DNA of 64,000 nucleotides from Isoperla grammatica (Eukaryota; Arthropoda; Insecta; Plecoptera; Perlodidae): the NCBI GenBank assembly GCA_945910005.1, contig OX246747.1, positions 8,891,966-8,955,965 of the forward strand, read 5' to 3'. The notes below the pieces were generated by a model that was not told the origin of the DNA, ran no database searches, and was given only the letters and a program-made list of their open reading frames with translations. A program made the translations under genes and the position numbers. This document shows positions 21,479 to 32,554 of the stretch, piece after piece. Position 1 is the first letter of the stretch. The number at the start of each line of letters is the position of its first letter.

Positions 21479-22582
21479 ATGAGTGGAAAGAAATACCTCC
21501 TTATTAAGCTCTTGAATTACAATGTGGTACAACACAATATTGAACAATTTTTATTCAATTTTTACCAAAGTTTTGACGGAAACGTAGTTCAGCCACAGTT
21601 CAGCCATCTTGAAACACACCCACCGAGTGATGACGTCAAGGGGGAGGAGTTAGACTACTCGTCCAATCTTCTCTATGTATGATTTGCGACTTGTAGGTAT
21701 AATAATGCTTATTTCTTTTAATGGTGGAGTAAAGCTTTGCCGGGCGGCAGGGAGTTATTGTTGGGCGGGCCGCAGGGTCTGGGGAGAACACTGTGTATAG
21801 GCTAGCTACTGTTAGAATTCTTAAATCTTTGAAAGCCTGTCTACATGTCTCCCTTGGTCCTAATTGTGCAATATAACATAAGAATTATAGCTCTTTTTGC
21901 CGACCAAAAACCATTCCTACATTTGACGCCTTACCCCAAAACAATATTCCATAATTGACTAATGAGTGGATATTTGCAAAGTACACTATTCTTAGAGTGG
22001 CCAGATCGCACTGTTAATCATAAAACATGCTAAGCTCAGGCGTTTAGATAGACCTCCAATATGGTTTGACCATTTCAATTTGAAATCCATTGTCAGGCCT
22101 AGAAATTTAGCATGATCTATTATTGTAATGTCTACATTATCATATTTAATCACTTTATTGGGCTGGTCTCGCCTGACTCGCCTAAAAAGTAATTATTTGT
22201 GTTTTTGAGCAGTTTAATTTCATTTTCCTGGCATCGAACCAAGACTGTAATTCTGTAAGAATTGTATTAATTTGTTTTTACAATTCATTTATAGTATTAG
22301 CTGTAATAACGGCACTTGTGTCATCCGCAAAAATGATGGCAACACATTCTTTAGGTAGATTTGATGTAAGATCATTTATATACAAACTAAAAAATGAAGG
22401 GCTCAAGTTTGAGCCCTGTGGAACTCTACTGACTACATCCGTCCATGTTGAAGAGGATACATTTCCACTGCCAGTGATGTCCACTCTTGGTTCCGATTAG
22501 CTAGGTAAGATCTGACCCATGGCCCTGACACTCCTCTTACACCATAATACTTATATTTTTCTAGCAAGATTGAATGATCCAA

Positions 22583-22889
22583 CCTGCCCAGGGACTGCTA
22601 CCTTATCGTGGTGGGCAGGTTTGTGTGCTTTGTTGATCCCGAGAGCTATGCCGGCGGAAGCGTATTCTTCTGGTAGGGCCACCCAAGCCGGACTGGTCGA
22701 GGAGGAGAAGTCAAACGAAGTGCAGTCCACACCCAATCCCATTTCCTCCCTTTTCCCCTTCCCTCACACGCCCTCCTACTTGCCCCTTTCCTCCATAAAG
22801 CCCCCAATTTCATCCTCATTATCACCCTCTCATCGTCTTGATTAGCCAAGTTGCAAAAATATAAGACGTTAAGCCCAAATATCAATCTC
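22583..22889 (+). mobile_element. SINE copy, short subtype, in LINE RT
   Basis: Complete head and body, ending AAATATCAATC. Flanks TTGAATGATCCAA (22570-22582) and TTGAATTATCCAA (22890-22902) differ at one base, consistent with an older target duplication. It separates the RT KAFDIL block from the FADD block. Confidence 0.88.
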
Positions 22890-23342
22890 TTGAATTATCC
22901 AATATATCAAAGGCTTTTGATAGGTCGCACATAATGGTTCCCACCGCCCGTCTAGTTTCAAGTGCATTATCAATTTCATGGATCAACTGAAAAGCTGCAG
23001 TTATTGTTGAGTGGTTTCCTCTAAACCCATGGTGTTCGTTGCAAATAATACTATTACTTTTAAGAAAAGGATGTAACCTGTTGAGGAATAGTTTTTCAAA
23101 CACTTTTGACATGGTGGGAAGAAGAGCTATAGGCCTATAATTTTCGATGTTGCCTCGTTTGCCTTTTTTGAAGAGAGGTTTGACTATAGAATATTTTAGT
23201 TTTTCTGGGAAAACTCCAGACCTAAATGAACAGTTGCAGATGTGAGCAAGTGGTATTTCCATACCACATGAAGGGGCCACTGTATTTCTAAATCAAGTTG
23301 GGGACTGTTAATGACCTCGGAGACTTCTACCGGAGTAGTTGG

Positions 23343-23737
23343 TGCTATGTACTCCACTCTACATAGGCTTATACATGACCAATAGGACTAGTAGGACTAG
23401 GGCCTAGTAGGCCTAGGCGTAGACACAAGAAATAGAGCGACTTGCCATGCCCGTCACCTTTATTCAACTGAACGAACTCAGAGAGCCACAGCTGCTCACA
23501 CTCTCGCTGCGCACCGCCTTCTAGGCACTTGCTGACTGCTCGACCAGTATAATGGGTATTACTAAGACTAAGACTAAGGTTGGAATTCATAGTCGGCCCC
23601 TACACCTAGGGGCGCCCATTGTTGCTAAGGTAACAATTGTTTCCATGTTATTTCCCATAAACAAAACAAATCCATAGCAACAATGGGTGCCCCTAGGTGT
23701 AGGGGCCGACTATGAATTCCAACCTAAGACCACAACA
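23343..23737 (-). repeat. gypsy 3' LTR carrying a MITE
   Basis: Same sequence as the 254-bp LTR at 28714-28967 plus a 147-bp MITE and one TAA duplication near its 5' end in element orientation. The right copy has one extra AGTAGGACT unit; otherwise few substitutions are seen. Confidence 0.92.
23578..23724. mobile_element. 147-bp foldback MITE with TAA target site
   Basis: Almost the whole element is two inverted arms of about 53 bp starting GGTTGGAATTCATAGTCGGC, with two mismatches between arms and a ~40-bp loop. TAA occurs on both sides (23575-23577 and 23725-23727). The right LTR (CTAAGACTAAGACC near 28950) is the empty site. The 3-bp TAA target suggests Harbinger or a similar transposase. 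Confidence 0.9.
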
Positions 23738-23880
23738 CTCCTTCCCCTTTTACAATGCAACAAAATCTTGACAGGGTATTACAATGTACAGAAATAAATG
23801 CAATACAAAATACAATTGAATACAATCTTCATACGAAGTACAATTTTCCTTAAGTAGTCGTATACACCACCCCACAATTT

Positions 23881-26673
23881 TTATAAATCTAGCTTAACCG
23901 GCACCTTGCGATTTCTACCTGACCGTCTGATCTCAACAGGTTCAGCAGTGGCTGGACCTCCCGGTTGGGGTGTTGAGGCCACACAGTGGTTTCCATCACG
24001 TACAATTTCATGCTCTATCGGTGGAGGTGAGTGAGGTGGATACACTGGATGGTGACTTTTACCATTACCACTTAACTTCATCAATGTCGGAAACATTGGA
24101 GCAGATTCTTTAAACTCTAAAGAAGGACCTGGCTCCAGTGCATCTGGCAACATGGTATGTCTGAGATGGTCTGCATGAACCAATCTAATGTGATCCTCAG
24201 TTAATACCAAGTAAGTCACTGCACTTACTTTCTGTTTTACAACTCCACGTTTCCATGTTTCTCCCTTTATCTTTAACGGCCCCACAGATTTAACTAACAC
24301 CTGTTCATCTACAAGAAAATTCTTTACATGTTTAGTTTGGGCAGATCTATTCATGACATTCAAACTGTTTTTCTGAAGGGTCAGGCCTAGATTTGGTTTT
24401 ATCAAATCCAGTTTTGTTCGTGGTTTACATTTTAGCATCACTTCAGATGGTGACATCTGAGTTACAGTATTTGGGGTATTTCGATAGCTAAACAGGAAAT
24501 TTGCAATAAGGTTTGGAATACTCTTGCCATTTCCTTCAACATTTTTACCTGCACTAAACTTACTGAAGGCTTGTTTCACTGTTTGGACTGCTCTTTCCGC
24601 AAGACCATTAGATGACGGATGGTACGGAGGACTATGCATAAGATTAATGCCATTTGATGTACAAAAGTCGCTAAACTCCGCAGAATTGAAAGGAGGACCG
24701 TTATCAGTAACGATGGTCTCTGGCAAACCAAAAAGTGCAATTATTTTACTGATTACGTTACTGGCAGTTGTGGATTTCATTTCCCAAACTTCGAGCCACT
24801 TGGAGTAACTGTCGATGAGGATCAGCAAAGTCGTATTATTTACTTTCGCAAAGTCTAAATGAATACGCTGCCACTGCCTAACAGACGTGGGCCAATTGCA
24901 TAAGGGACTCTTTTTTTCGGCAGGTCTCCTCAGCTGGCAGGTTTCACAAACTTGTACTTGATTCTCAATGTCGGCATCCAGACCCGGCCACCAGACATGG
25001 CTTCGTGCTAACATTTTCATGCGAACTATTCCCGGATGGTGTTCATGCAACATTCCAAGTACATGCTCCCGTAAGGACTCGGGTATGATAACGCGGTTTC
25101 CCCATGTTATGCAATTCTCGTCTAAAGATAAATCATGTCGACGGCTGTAATAGGGTTGTAATTGAGGATCGTTTACAATCATAGGCCACCCATTTTGAGT
25201 TAGCGCCCTAACACGCGACAAAATTGGATCACGGAAGGTTGCCTTTACGATATCTTTCACGGTACAGGGAGTTACCTGGAAGGAGTCATCACCGGACTCA
25301 CAGATTTGCTTTACGGGCGAAAATGAATAACTGCGTTCTTCAACCTGAGTACTAGGTAAGGGTAATCTAGACATGGCATCTGCATTAGCCAACTCTTTTC
25401 CCTTACGGTATTCAATTTCATACTGATAAGCCGATAAAAATATAGCCCATCTCTGTAACCTAGCTGCTGCGAGTGTGGGTATTCCCTTTTTGCTTCCTAG
25501 AATGGTTTTAAGGGGTAGATGATCTGTGACCAAACGGAACTTATGACCATATAGAAATTTATGAAAACGTCGCACAGCAAAGATTATACCTAAGGCCTCC
25601 TTCTCTACCTGTGCATATCCTTGCTCTGTCTTGCTAAGAGTTGATGACGCAAACATGACTGGTCTTTCGACTCCGTCAATTACATGCGATAAGACAGCCC
25701 CTACTCCGTAACTGGATGCGTCGCTGGAAACTACCATGGGTTTGGAGGGGTCGTATGGCACTAGCAGTTGATTTTGTAACAGCAAGCGTTTACTTGTCTC
25801 GAACGCCTCCTTGCATGATTGAGACCAATCCCATTTTTCTCCCTTTTCGAGTAATTTATGCAACGGCTTGATCCGCGAAGCAAGACTAGGTAAAAAACGA
25901 TGATAAAAATTAAGCAATCCTAAATAGGCCTGTAGCTGGGTTACATTTTCAGGTTCTGGAGCTCGTGCAATCGCATCCATTTTCTCAGTTGTAGGGTGTA
26001 TACCATGCTGATCAATAACGTGACCTAGGTACTCAACACTAGTCTGAAAAAACGTACACTTCGAGAGGTTAACCCGGAAACAATGCTCTTCCAGTCTTTT
26101 TAGAACCACTAACAGTGTATTCTTGTTATCCTCTACCGTATCTCCTATGATAAGAACATCGTCGAGATAACAAAATACATTTGGAATGCCCTTTAATACC
26201 TCGTCTATAACAGATTGAAAAATTGCCGGAGCGCTCGTTATTCCATAAGGCAGTCGAGTGAATTGGAACAACCCCATGTGAGTGTTCACAGTTAATACAT
26301 GCTGAGATTGTTGCGCGACCTTTAGCTGTTGGTAAGCATTTGATAAATCGAGGACTGAAAACACTTTACCATTTGCCACCGAGGCTAGAATGTCATCTAT
26401 CCTTGGTAAAGGATAATGCTCGGTATCAATGCATCTATTAACCGTGACCTTATAGTCTACACAGAGTCTGATTTTACTCGACTTTTTTTTTGGCACAATT
26501 ACAAGTGGTGAAGCCCATTGGCTCCTCTTCACAGGCTTTAATGTTCCAACTTCCACTAACCTTTCCAGTTCTTTCCTTACAAGTTCTTTCAGGGCGTATG
26601 GCACATTGTATGCTTTGTGAAAAATAGGAACAACATTATCCTTCAAAACTATGTCTGCTTCAAAACCTTTTAT
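23881..26673 (-). CDS. pol: gypsy pol: reverse transcriptase, RNase H, integrase
   Basis: Open from just after a TAG at 26676-26674 to a stop at 23881 (921 codons from the first Met). In residues from that Met: RT at ~35-200 with FSVLDLSNAYQQLKV and the active-site YLDD at 160-163; RNase H at ~300-420 with SSDASSYGVGAVLSH, EKEALGIIFAVRRF and VTDHLPL; integrase from ~520 with an HHCC finger (HHPGIVRMKM ... CETCQ), LIDSYSKWLEVW, VTDNGPPFNS and SSNGLAERAVQTVKQ (D-D-E triad), then a GPxF/Y-like C-terminus (VGPLKIKGETW). No chromodomain is apparent. Apart from the TAG upstream, this is intact and of normal length. Confidence 0.93.
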   Translation of the reverse strand: MKGFEADIVLKDNVVPIFHKAYNVPYALKELVRKELERLVEVGTLKPVKRSQWASPLVIVPKKKSSKIRLCVDYKVTVNRCIDTEHYPLPRIDDILASVANGKVFSVLDLSNAYQQLKVAQQSQHVLTVNTHMGLFQFTRLPYGITSAPAIFQSVIDEVLKGIPNVFCYLDDVLIIGDTVEDNKNTLLVVLKRLEEHCFRVNLSKCTFFQTSVEYLGHVIDQHGIHPTTEKMDAIARAPEPENVTQLQAYLGLLNFYHRFLPSLASRIKPLHKLLEKGEKWDWSQSCKEAFETSKRLLLQNQLLVPYDPSKPMVVSSDASSYGVGAVLSHVIDGVERPVMFASSTLSKTEQGYAQVEKEALGIIFAVRRFHKFLYGHKFRLVTDHLPLKTILGSKKGIPTLAAARLQRWAIFLSAYQYEIEYRKGKELANADAMSRLPLPSTQVEERSYSFSPVKQICESGDDSFQVTPCTVKDIVKATFRDPILSRVRALTQNGWPMIVNDPQLQPYYSRRHDLSLDENCITWGNRVIIPESLREHVLGMLHEHHPGIVRMKMLARSHVWWPGLDADIENQVQVCETCQLRRPAEKKSPLCNWPTSVRQWQRIHLDFAKVNNTTLLILIDSYSKWLEVWEMKSTTASNVISKIIALFGLPETIVTDNGPPFNSAEFSDFCTSNGINLMHSPPYHPSSNGLAERAVQTVKQAFSKFSAGKNVEGNGKSIPNLIANFLFSYRNTPNTVTQMSPSEVMLKCKPRTKLDLIKPNLGLTLQKNSLNVMNRSAQTKHVKNFLVDEQVLVKSVGPLKIKGETWKRGVVKQKVSAVTYLVLTEDHIRLVHADHLRHTMLPDALEPGPSLEFKESAPMFPTLMKLSGNGKSHHPVYPPHSPPPIEHEIVRDGNHCVASTPQPGGPATAEPVEIRRSGRNRKVPVKLDL

Positions 26674-26676
26674 AGC

Positions 26677-28487
26677 CTATGTGCCATCCTCACTGAACAC
26701 CTGTGGAAATTTACCTTGCAATGACCTAACCTCATTTGCTAAAGTTACACATTGAACAGATTTAACAAAGCGGTTCCCATCTGATAGATCATGTCTCCAA
26801 TTTGGGAACAGTACATCTAACCAAGGCCTTCCCAATAAAGGGGTAAAATCTCGTACATGAGCTACTATCAACGACAAACTATGAACACAGTTGTGGTTTC
26901 CCACCACTGGAACCTTGATTTGACCACGTATTTGTAGACGATCACCCAGCACTGACTTTAACTTTAATGCAGATGGCTCACAAGGAATGTCACTAAACAT
27001 TTTCTGATACATTTCATCTGAAATAATAGATTTAGCCGAGCCACTATCCACTTCCATTTCTATTATTTTACTATTGACTGTAATTGGAACCAAGAGCGGC
27101 CCTTCCTTGACAGGAATAGAATTACTCACCCGCTCTTCCCCACTTGCATCGTTAATACTAAAAGTATGACTAGACTGCATAGGCTTCTTGTGATTCGAAG
27201 TATTTACCACTTTAATCTCAAATTCTTCATCACTGATCTCAGAACTTTGAGACTGCTCGTCACTGACACTTGACGCACTTGACGCTATGTTTTTTACTTT
27301 TATACGGTCACACACTCGAGAGGTATGTCCCATCTTTTGACCCTGCCTACGGACTGCTACCTTATCGTGGTGGGCAGGTTTGCGTGCTTTGTTGATCCCG
27401 AGAGCTATGCCGGCGGAAGCGTATGCTTCTGGTAGGGCCACCCTAGCCGGACTGGTCGAGGAGGAGAAGTCAGACGAAGTGCAGTCCACACCCCAATCCC
27501 CTTTCCCCCCCACTGTCCCATTGATTATTTCTCCTCCCACTTGGCCCTGCCCTCCCTTGCTGGACTCCCGTATGACGACTCACGCGACGTACAATGGATC
27601 TGATTCGGATGTGGCTTTATTCTTCATTATCATCTTTCTCATCTTCATTATCACCCGCTCATCGTCTCGATTAGCCATCGTTGCATAAATATGAGACGTT
27701 AAGCCCCATTAATCAATCAATCAACCATCTTTTGACAAGAATAGCAACGCCAATCCTTTGCTGGACATGTAGCTTCAGAATGGAAACGACCACATCTACG
27801 ACATTGTTGCCTCGACTTACCGGACTCTTGAGGCTTACTTGACTGAGACTTACTCGACGCAGACTCCTTTACATGTTCTTGCTTTGAGCGGTTATTTTCC
27901 CTCTTGTAGCGCTGACCTCGACTCTTCAGTATTTTCTTGACTTCTTCCTGACTGGACCCACTTGGATGGAGTAGTTTGGAATGGCTCCTTGCTAATTCCA
28001 ATCCGCGAGCAATTTTACACGCTTTCTCGAATGACAGCTCATCCTCACAGTTTAACAATTGCCTTTGGGCCTCATCATCCTTGATGCCACAGACAAACCG
28101 ATCTCGAAGGGCACGGTCAAGGTATGAGCCAAAATTACATGAGATAGCTAGACTCTTCAATTCGACTATGTAATTGTCTATGGACTCACCCTCTTTTTGG
28201 TTACGCTTCCCGAATTTAAAACATTCTGCAATGACGGACTTTGCAGGAGCAAAATGTTTCTTCAGGGCGGACACTAACCCTGTGTAAGTTTTCCCTTGGG
28301 GGGTTTCTGGACTCAAAATTGACTTCAATATAGTGTAGAGTTTAGCACCCATAAGTGTTACGAATATGGAAGCTCTTTTTACCTCAACCACCTCATTTGC
28401 TTTGAAGAATTCTTCAAGCCGTTCGGCGTAAGAATTGAAATCTTCGATTTGAGGATCAAACTCATCGACCTTACCGACGAAACCCAT
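26677..28487 (-). pseudogene. gag-pro: gypsy gag-protease, split by a SINE
   Basis: Gag starts at ATG 28487 (MGFVGKVDEFDPQIEDFNSY). Capsid motifs include FKFGKRNQKEGESIDNYIVE and LRDRFVCGIKDDEAQRQLL; two CCHC-like knuckles follow, CRRCGRFHSEATC and CYSCQKMGHTSRVC. The second is cut by a SINE at 27342-27724 after CYSCQKM; removing it with one 12-bp duplication rejoins the frame. The aspartic protease has MEVDSGSAKSIISDEMYQK and LLGRPWLDVLFP. The frame is the same as pol and would continue into it, but a TAG codon follows VFSEDGT at 26676. One ORF for gag-pro-pol, without frameshift, is the inferred ancestral state. Confidence 0.9.
27342..27724 (+). mobile_element. SINE copy, long subtype, in gypsy gag
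   Basis: Full-length head and long body with tail AATCAATCAATCAA. Flanked by 12-bp duplications CCATCTTTTGAC at 27330-27341 and 27725-27736. It is younger than the gypsy insertion, which itself is younger than the LINE. Confidence 0.95.
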
Positions 28488-28713
28488 CTTGACTCAGGAC
28501 GGAACACAGAACACGTGTAGACGGACAATAGTAGACGGACAATAGTAGACAGACATTAGCAGGCTAGCTAGGCCTATATTCAAGATGTCTGACTCGACGC
28601 GACAACGCCCCCTTTTTCATACGCCTACCTTTTTTGCGGACACTCAGACTTCACGCCCGACAAAAAGCCATTTAAAAATGCCCAACGGGTTCTTGATACC
28701 TCGTCGCCAAGTT

Positions 28714-28967
28714 TGCTATGTACTCCACTTGACATAGGCTTATACATGACCAATAGGACTAGTAGGACTAGTAGGACTAGGGCCTAGTAGGCCTAGGCGT
28801 AGACACAAGAAATAGAGTGACTTGCCATGCCCGTCACCTTTATTCAACTGAACGAACTCAGAGAGCCACAGCTGCTCACACTCTCGCTGCGCACCGCCTT
28901 CTAGGCACTTGCTGACTGCTCGACAAGTATAATGGGTATTACTAAGACTAAGACTAAGACCACAACA
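28714..28967 (-). repeat. gypsy 5' LTR
   Basis: 254-bp LTR, TG...CA in element orientation, lying upstream of gag. A region of AGGACTAGT repeats lies near its end and a possible polyadenylation region is not obvious. The leader 28488-28713 contains three near-repeats of GTAGACGGACAATA. Confidence 0.93.
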
Positions 28968-29475
28968 GTTGGTTCCAATTGGATCTCCGGAATGTCATTA
29001 AGTCCTGTCTCTGTCAGGTTCGCCTTGCACTTCTCTAATGTATCCGAGTTGTTTGTAATGAGTTTTCCTGCTAATGCTTCAGCAAATTCAAGTTGATCTG
29101 AAACTTCTTTGTCACATGTTTTAAGTAAACATTTTTTGTTTTATCTTCATTTAAATTTTCCCCTGGTAGGTGCTTAACTAAGTCCCAAGTGGTTTTCATT
29201 TTATTGTCAGCATTTTTTATTAGGTTCGCATTGAATTTCAATTTAGCACTTAAATATCTTTGGACAGTTTTTTTTTTTAACTTTTGAAGTAGGCCTATGA
29301 CTTAAGCTCGTCACTGGTGTTGACCTTACTCTGCAAATATAGATCTCGTTTCCGTTTCCATGCTTCTTTGATATCGTTGGTCACTCAACTCCCCAAACGC
29401 ATTGTTTCTTGCCTTAAAGCGGAACTGTCTTTTTGGAAAGTGCTTTTCAAAAAGGGACAGTTTATGGAGGAGGTT

Positions 29476-29780
29476 CCTGCCCAAGGACTGCTACCTTATC
29501 GTGGTGGGCAGGTTTGCGTGCTTTGTTGATCCCGAGAGCTATGCCGGCGGAAGCGTATGCTTCTGGTTTGGGACACCCTAGCCGGACTGGTCGAGGAGGA
29601 GAAGTCAGACGAAGTGCAGTCCACACCCCAATGCCCTTTACTCCCCTTTCCTCACGCGCCCTCCTACTTGCCCCTTTCCTCCAAAGAACCCCTAATTTCA
29701 TCTTCATTATCACCCACTCATCGTCTTGATTAGCCAAGCTGCAAAAATATAAGACGTTAAGCCCAAATATCAATCAAATC
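29476..29780 (+). mobile_element. SINE copy, short subtype, in LINE
   Basis: Complete, with a small change in the head (CTGGTTTGGGACACCC). Flanked by ATGGAGGAGGTT at 29464-29475 and 29781-29792. Confidence 0.92.
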
Positions 29781-30466
29781 ATGGAGGAGGTTATTGAACA
29801 TGTCATCAACTGCCATTGCATGCATGTTGAAAATAGCTGACCAGTCTACTGATGCCAGATCCTCTACAAAATTCTAGATCTTGTCTACTTTAATCAATCT
29901 CTTGTTGACCCAATGCAGCTTCTCAGGATTATTTGTTACGGGTATCGTAATGATCTAGCCAGTGATCAGTTAAGCAAGTTGCTACGTTTTTAATGTCTTG
30001 AGTTGGAATACAGTTATTAATATCATTGTCTAGGGAGGAGCTGGTGGCACTCGTTACTCTTGTAGGGCTAACGTTAAGGGCAGAATGGTTAAATATTATC
30101 AGCATATTTTCTAAGTTAGTTTTGATGTTGTTTTCTACTGCAAAATCTAGGTTGATTGCCTAGAACTCGTACAAGGTTGCCTCATTACAGAGTCATTTTT
30201 ACTTGGATAAAAAGGATAAAAACTAGTTTGGAAGTATTTAAATTTAAAAGTAAGTACACAGAAATTACCGAAATTGGCCCTATTTTATTCATTACAACTC
30301 CCACTTCACTGGCTGTATTATTTTGACTTCCTCTTCGTCCATCTTGAAACAAGCGGTTTAGGCGCATCTCAGCGTGATGCACTTCCCGCTTACGTAGAGC
30401 TTTATGTCGGCATCTGAGCTCTGGCACACGACTATCGTTAGTACTTCTTGGAATTGACAATGGATC

Positions 30467-30901
30467 TTGGCATACTGGATCCCTTACCTGTCAACTGGAA
30501 AGTGTTTTCAATTATCCCCTGATGCATCCATATTCACTGCAGAGGCTTGTGCAATCATGGAAGTGCTCAAATTCCTATACTCCATCAGATCAAGCAACCC
30601 TTATAATAATATCCTAATCATATCTGATTCCCAGAGATGTCTGCACGCCATTACAGAGTACAGGACATTTAACAATACCCACCCAATCATACTTCAAATT
30701 ATCTCCAACACCATACGTATGCAGAAATCAAACTTCAAAATCAATTTCATGTGGGCGCCTTCCCACAAAGGAATTAGAGGTAACGAAATTGTCGACCAAA
30801 TGGCCAAGGTGGCACCGGATTCATCCAAACATGATCAGTCCCTGATCAGTTATATTAATAACTGGTATTATTCTACACAATTTAGTGACACTCTGAACTG
30901 A
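30467..30901 (+). pseudogene. LINE RNase H domain fragment
   Basis: 145 open codons on the + strand with FTAEACAIMEVLKFL (Glu), NNILIISDSQRCLHAI (Asp) and FMWAPSHKGIRGNEIVDQMA (His/Asp), the RNase H motifs carried by Jockey, I and R1-type LINEs. No RT precedes it. It is in opposite orientation to the LINE at 21690-30180, so it comes from another insertion. The minus strand between 30185 and 30460 has an unassigned 91-codon frame. Confidence 0.75.
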
Positions 30902-31195
30902 ACACTGTTGGAATTATTAGGCTGCAGAAGTATGTTAATAAATATCTGGCAACATGGTCTTTTATAACCAATTTTAAAAGTCTTGGTATTTGTATTTTTT
31001 AGGGGCTCGCAAATAGTGTTTTTCAGTCTGAATATGAATATCAAAAAGTACACACTCGAAAAGACGAATATCGAAGTCGAATATGGATTAAATATTTCTC
31101 ACGTTAATTTTTAACATTGCATCAGATCCCATGTAAGGTGCACACTTCACAGGTCTCAAGTCTTATGTATATCACACAAAACGACAAAATCTTGT

Positions 31196-31650
31196 GGAAC
31201 AGCCAGAACAGGTAATCCTAAGTGGTGATTCCTGTAGATTGGGGAATATAGATGGAAGAATCGCTATTGAACATACTATAAATGGCTCACTACACAGGCT
31301 ACATACATTTGTGGATTGACATTTGTATATTGTATTGTGTATTGTATCAATTGTATATTGTGTCAATATATAGTTAGTAACAGTTTTGTGTGTGACATGT
31401 GGTATGGTGACACACATTGTGTGCTACTTTCTCACAGCCAGAACAGGTAATCCTAAGTGGTGATTCCTGTAGATTGGGGAATATAGATGGAATAATCGCT
31501 ATTGAACATACTATAAATGGCTAACTACACAGGCTACATACATTTGTGGATTGACATTTTTATATTGTAGTAATGATATATAGTTAGTAATAGTTTTGTG
31601 TGTGACATGTGGTATGGTGACACACATTGTGTGCTACTTTCTCAATCTCA
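31196..31650. repeat. two tandem copies of a ~237-bp unit
   Basis: AGCCAGAACAGGTAATCCTA begins at 31200 and again at 31437; both units run through AGATTGGGGAATATAGATGG to GTGACACACATTGTGTGCTA. The second has a ~17-bp deletion in the TGTATATTG part. No coding potential. Confidence 0.85.
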
Positions 31651-31664
31651 TCTTTAACTTTATT

Positions 31665-32125
31665 GTTAAATAACATACATCTTATATTTTAATATGATAA
31701 TATTTTACAAGAGAAGTACATGTTCTAATCAGTGCTGTGCCAATATAATCTTGGAGATGAAATGCATAATATACTATGAAAACAGAAACGGTGCAGTACT
31801 GGTACTCTTATTGAATCACCTATAAGTTTGGTAAACCCACCAGCATCTATGGCATTCACTCTGAAGCCCGATCCACACAAAGTCTTAACGATAAGGTTTG
31901 TTGCAAGGTTTAGCAATAGTCAACGCAAGATTGGTCCGTCGTAAGCGGTAAGCCGTCGTAAGGGTTATGACAGTCTTATTGCAATTGCTATTCCATTGCC
32001 CGGGTGTGAAAACCCTTGTACGTTATCGCTATAGCCCAACACGGTTTGTAATATACCTTATCCTTATGACTGTGTGCATTGGGCTTAATTAATTCATATA
32101 TCATATCCTCTACCAACCAAATCAC
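31665..32125. other. AT-rich spacer, nothing recognised
   Basis: No frame or repeat assigned. The phrase GATCCACACAAAGTCTT at 31870 also occurs at 13858 within a Harbinger pseudogene, too short to interpret. Confidence 0.3.
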
Positions 32126-32134
32126 TAACTGCTA

Positions 32135-32238
32135 ATCACCCTTCACGTGCAGCTGAAAGCTATGTCACATCAACCAACAACAACTCGCACACGTTATGTG
32201 TGAACTGTTGTTGGTTCAGCTGCAAGTGAAGGGTGATG
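32135..32238. repeat. ~100-bp imperfect inverted repeat (hairpin or foldback element)
   Basis: ATCACCCTTCACGTGCAGCT at the left and its near reverse complement AGCTGCAAGTGAAGGGTGAT at the right form a ~23-bp stem with one mismatch; ACCAACAACAAC / GTTGTTGGT extends pairing inward. It looks like a small foldback element; no clear target duplication. Confidence 0.75.
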
Positions 32239-32554
32239 CATATGTACATGTGTGGTACATGTTACCACCCTCAACTGCATGTTTGGTGGGCGCGCGTTGA
32301 TGAACTGAGTTTTCATGGTGAGTCAATTAACCCGGAGAATGAATTCCATACCGGGTGTCAATTTGAAAGGGGAAATGTGTTCGTAGATAGATCGACGAGA
32401 GTTGAATGTACGTTCAAATGTGGGTCGGCGAAAGTTGAAGGGCGGTTCTAAGGTGGGTTAAAGAAGCTTGAAGCCTTGAATCACAGCTTGAATGGTGGTT
32501 CGAGTATGAATTTATATTAGTACTCTCCCCACGCAGTACCAACGTATGGCCGCG

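Larger units (their letters stand above)
23343..28967 (-). mobile_element. complete Ty3/gypsy LTR retrotransposon with nested SINE and MITE
   Basis: The two LTRs (23343-23737 and 28714-28967) begin TGTTGTGG and end ACATAGCA in element orientation and are flanked by GTTGG at 23338-23342 and 28968-28972, the 5-bp integrase duplication. A purine-rich tract (AAAAGGGGAAGGAG) abuts the 3' LTR. Next to the 5' LTR lies TTGGCGACGAGGTATCAAGA, complementary to a tRNA 3' end ending CGTCGCCA, probably tRNA-Ser. Between them is one gag-protease-RT-RNase H-integrase frame on the minus strand. Damage: a SINE in the gag zinc knuckle, a MITE in the 3' LTR, and a TAG between protease and RT. The near-identical LTRs imply a fairly young copy. 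Confidence 0.93.
21690..30180 (-). mobile_element. LINE (Jockey/CR1-type), decayed, with three nested insertions
   Basis: LINE pieces on the minus strand bracket three younger inserts. Endonuclease-side block at 30140-29793 (LNVSPTRVTSATSSSLDND, then IKNVATCLTDHWLDHYDT); linker at 29475-28973; RT block at 23330-22903 (FPEKLKYSIVKPLFKKGKRG, NYRPIALLPTMSKVFEKLF, HHGFRGNHSTITAAFQLI, MCDLSKAFDIL); RT palm at 22569-22278 (VPQGSNLSPSFFSLYINDL, AIIFADDTSAVI); C-terminal block to ~21700 (HAKFLGLTMDFKLKW, FKDLRILTVASLYT). Inserts: SINE 22583-22889, gypsy 23343-28967, SINE 29476-29780. Stops and frame changes are scattered, so this is the oldest layer of the nest. Confidence 0.75.
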
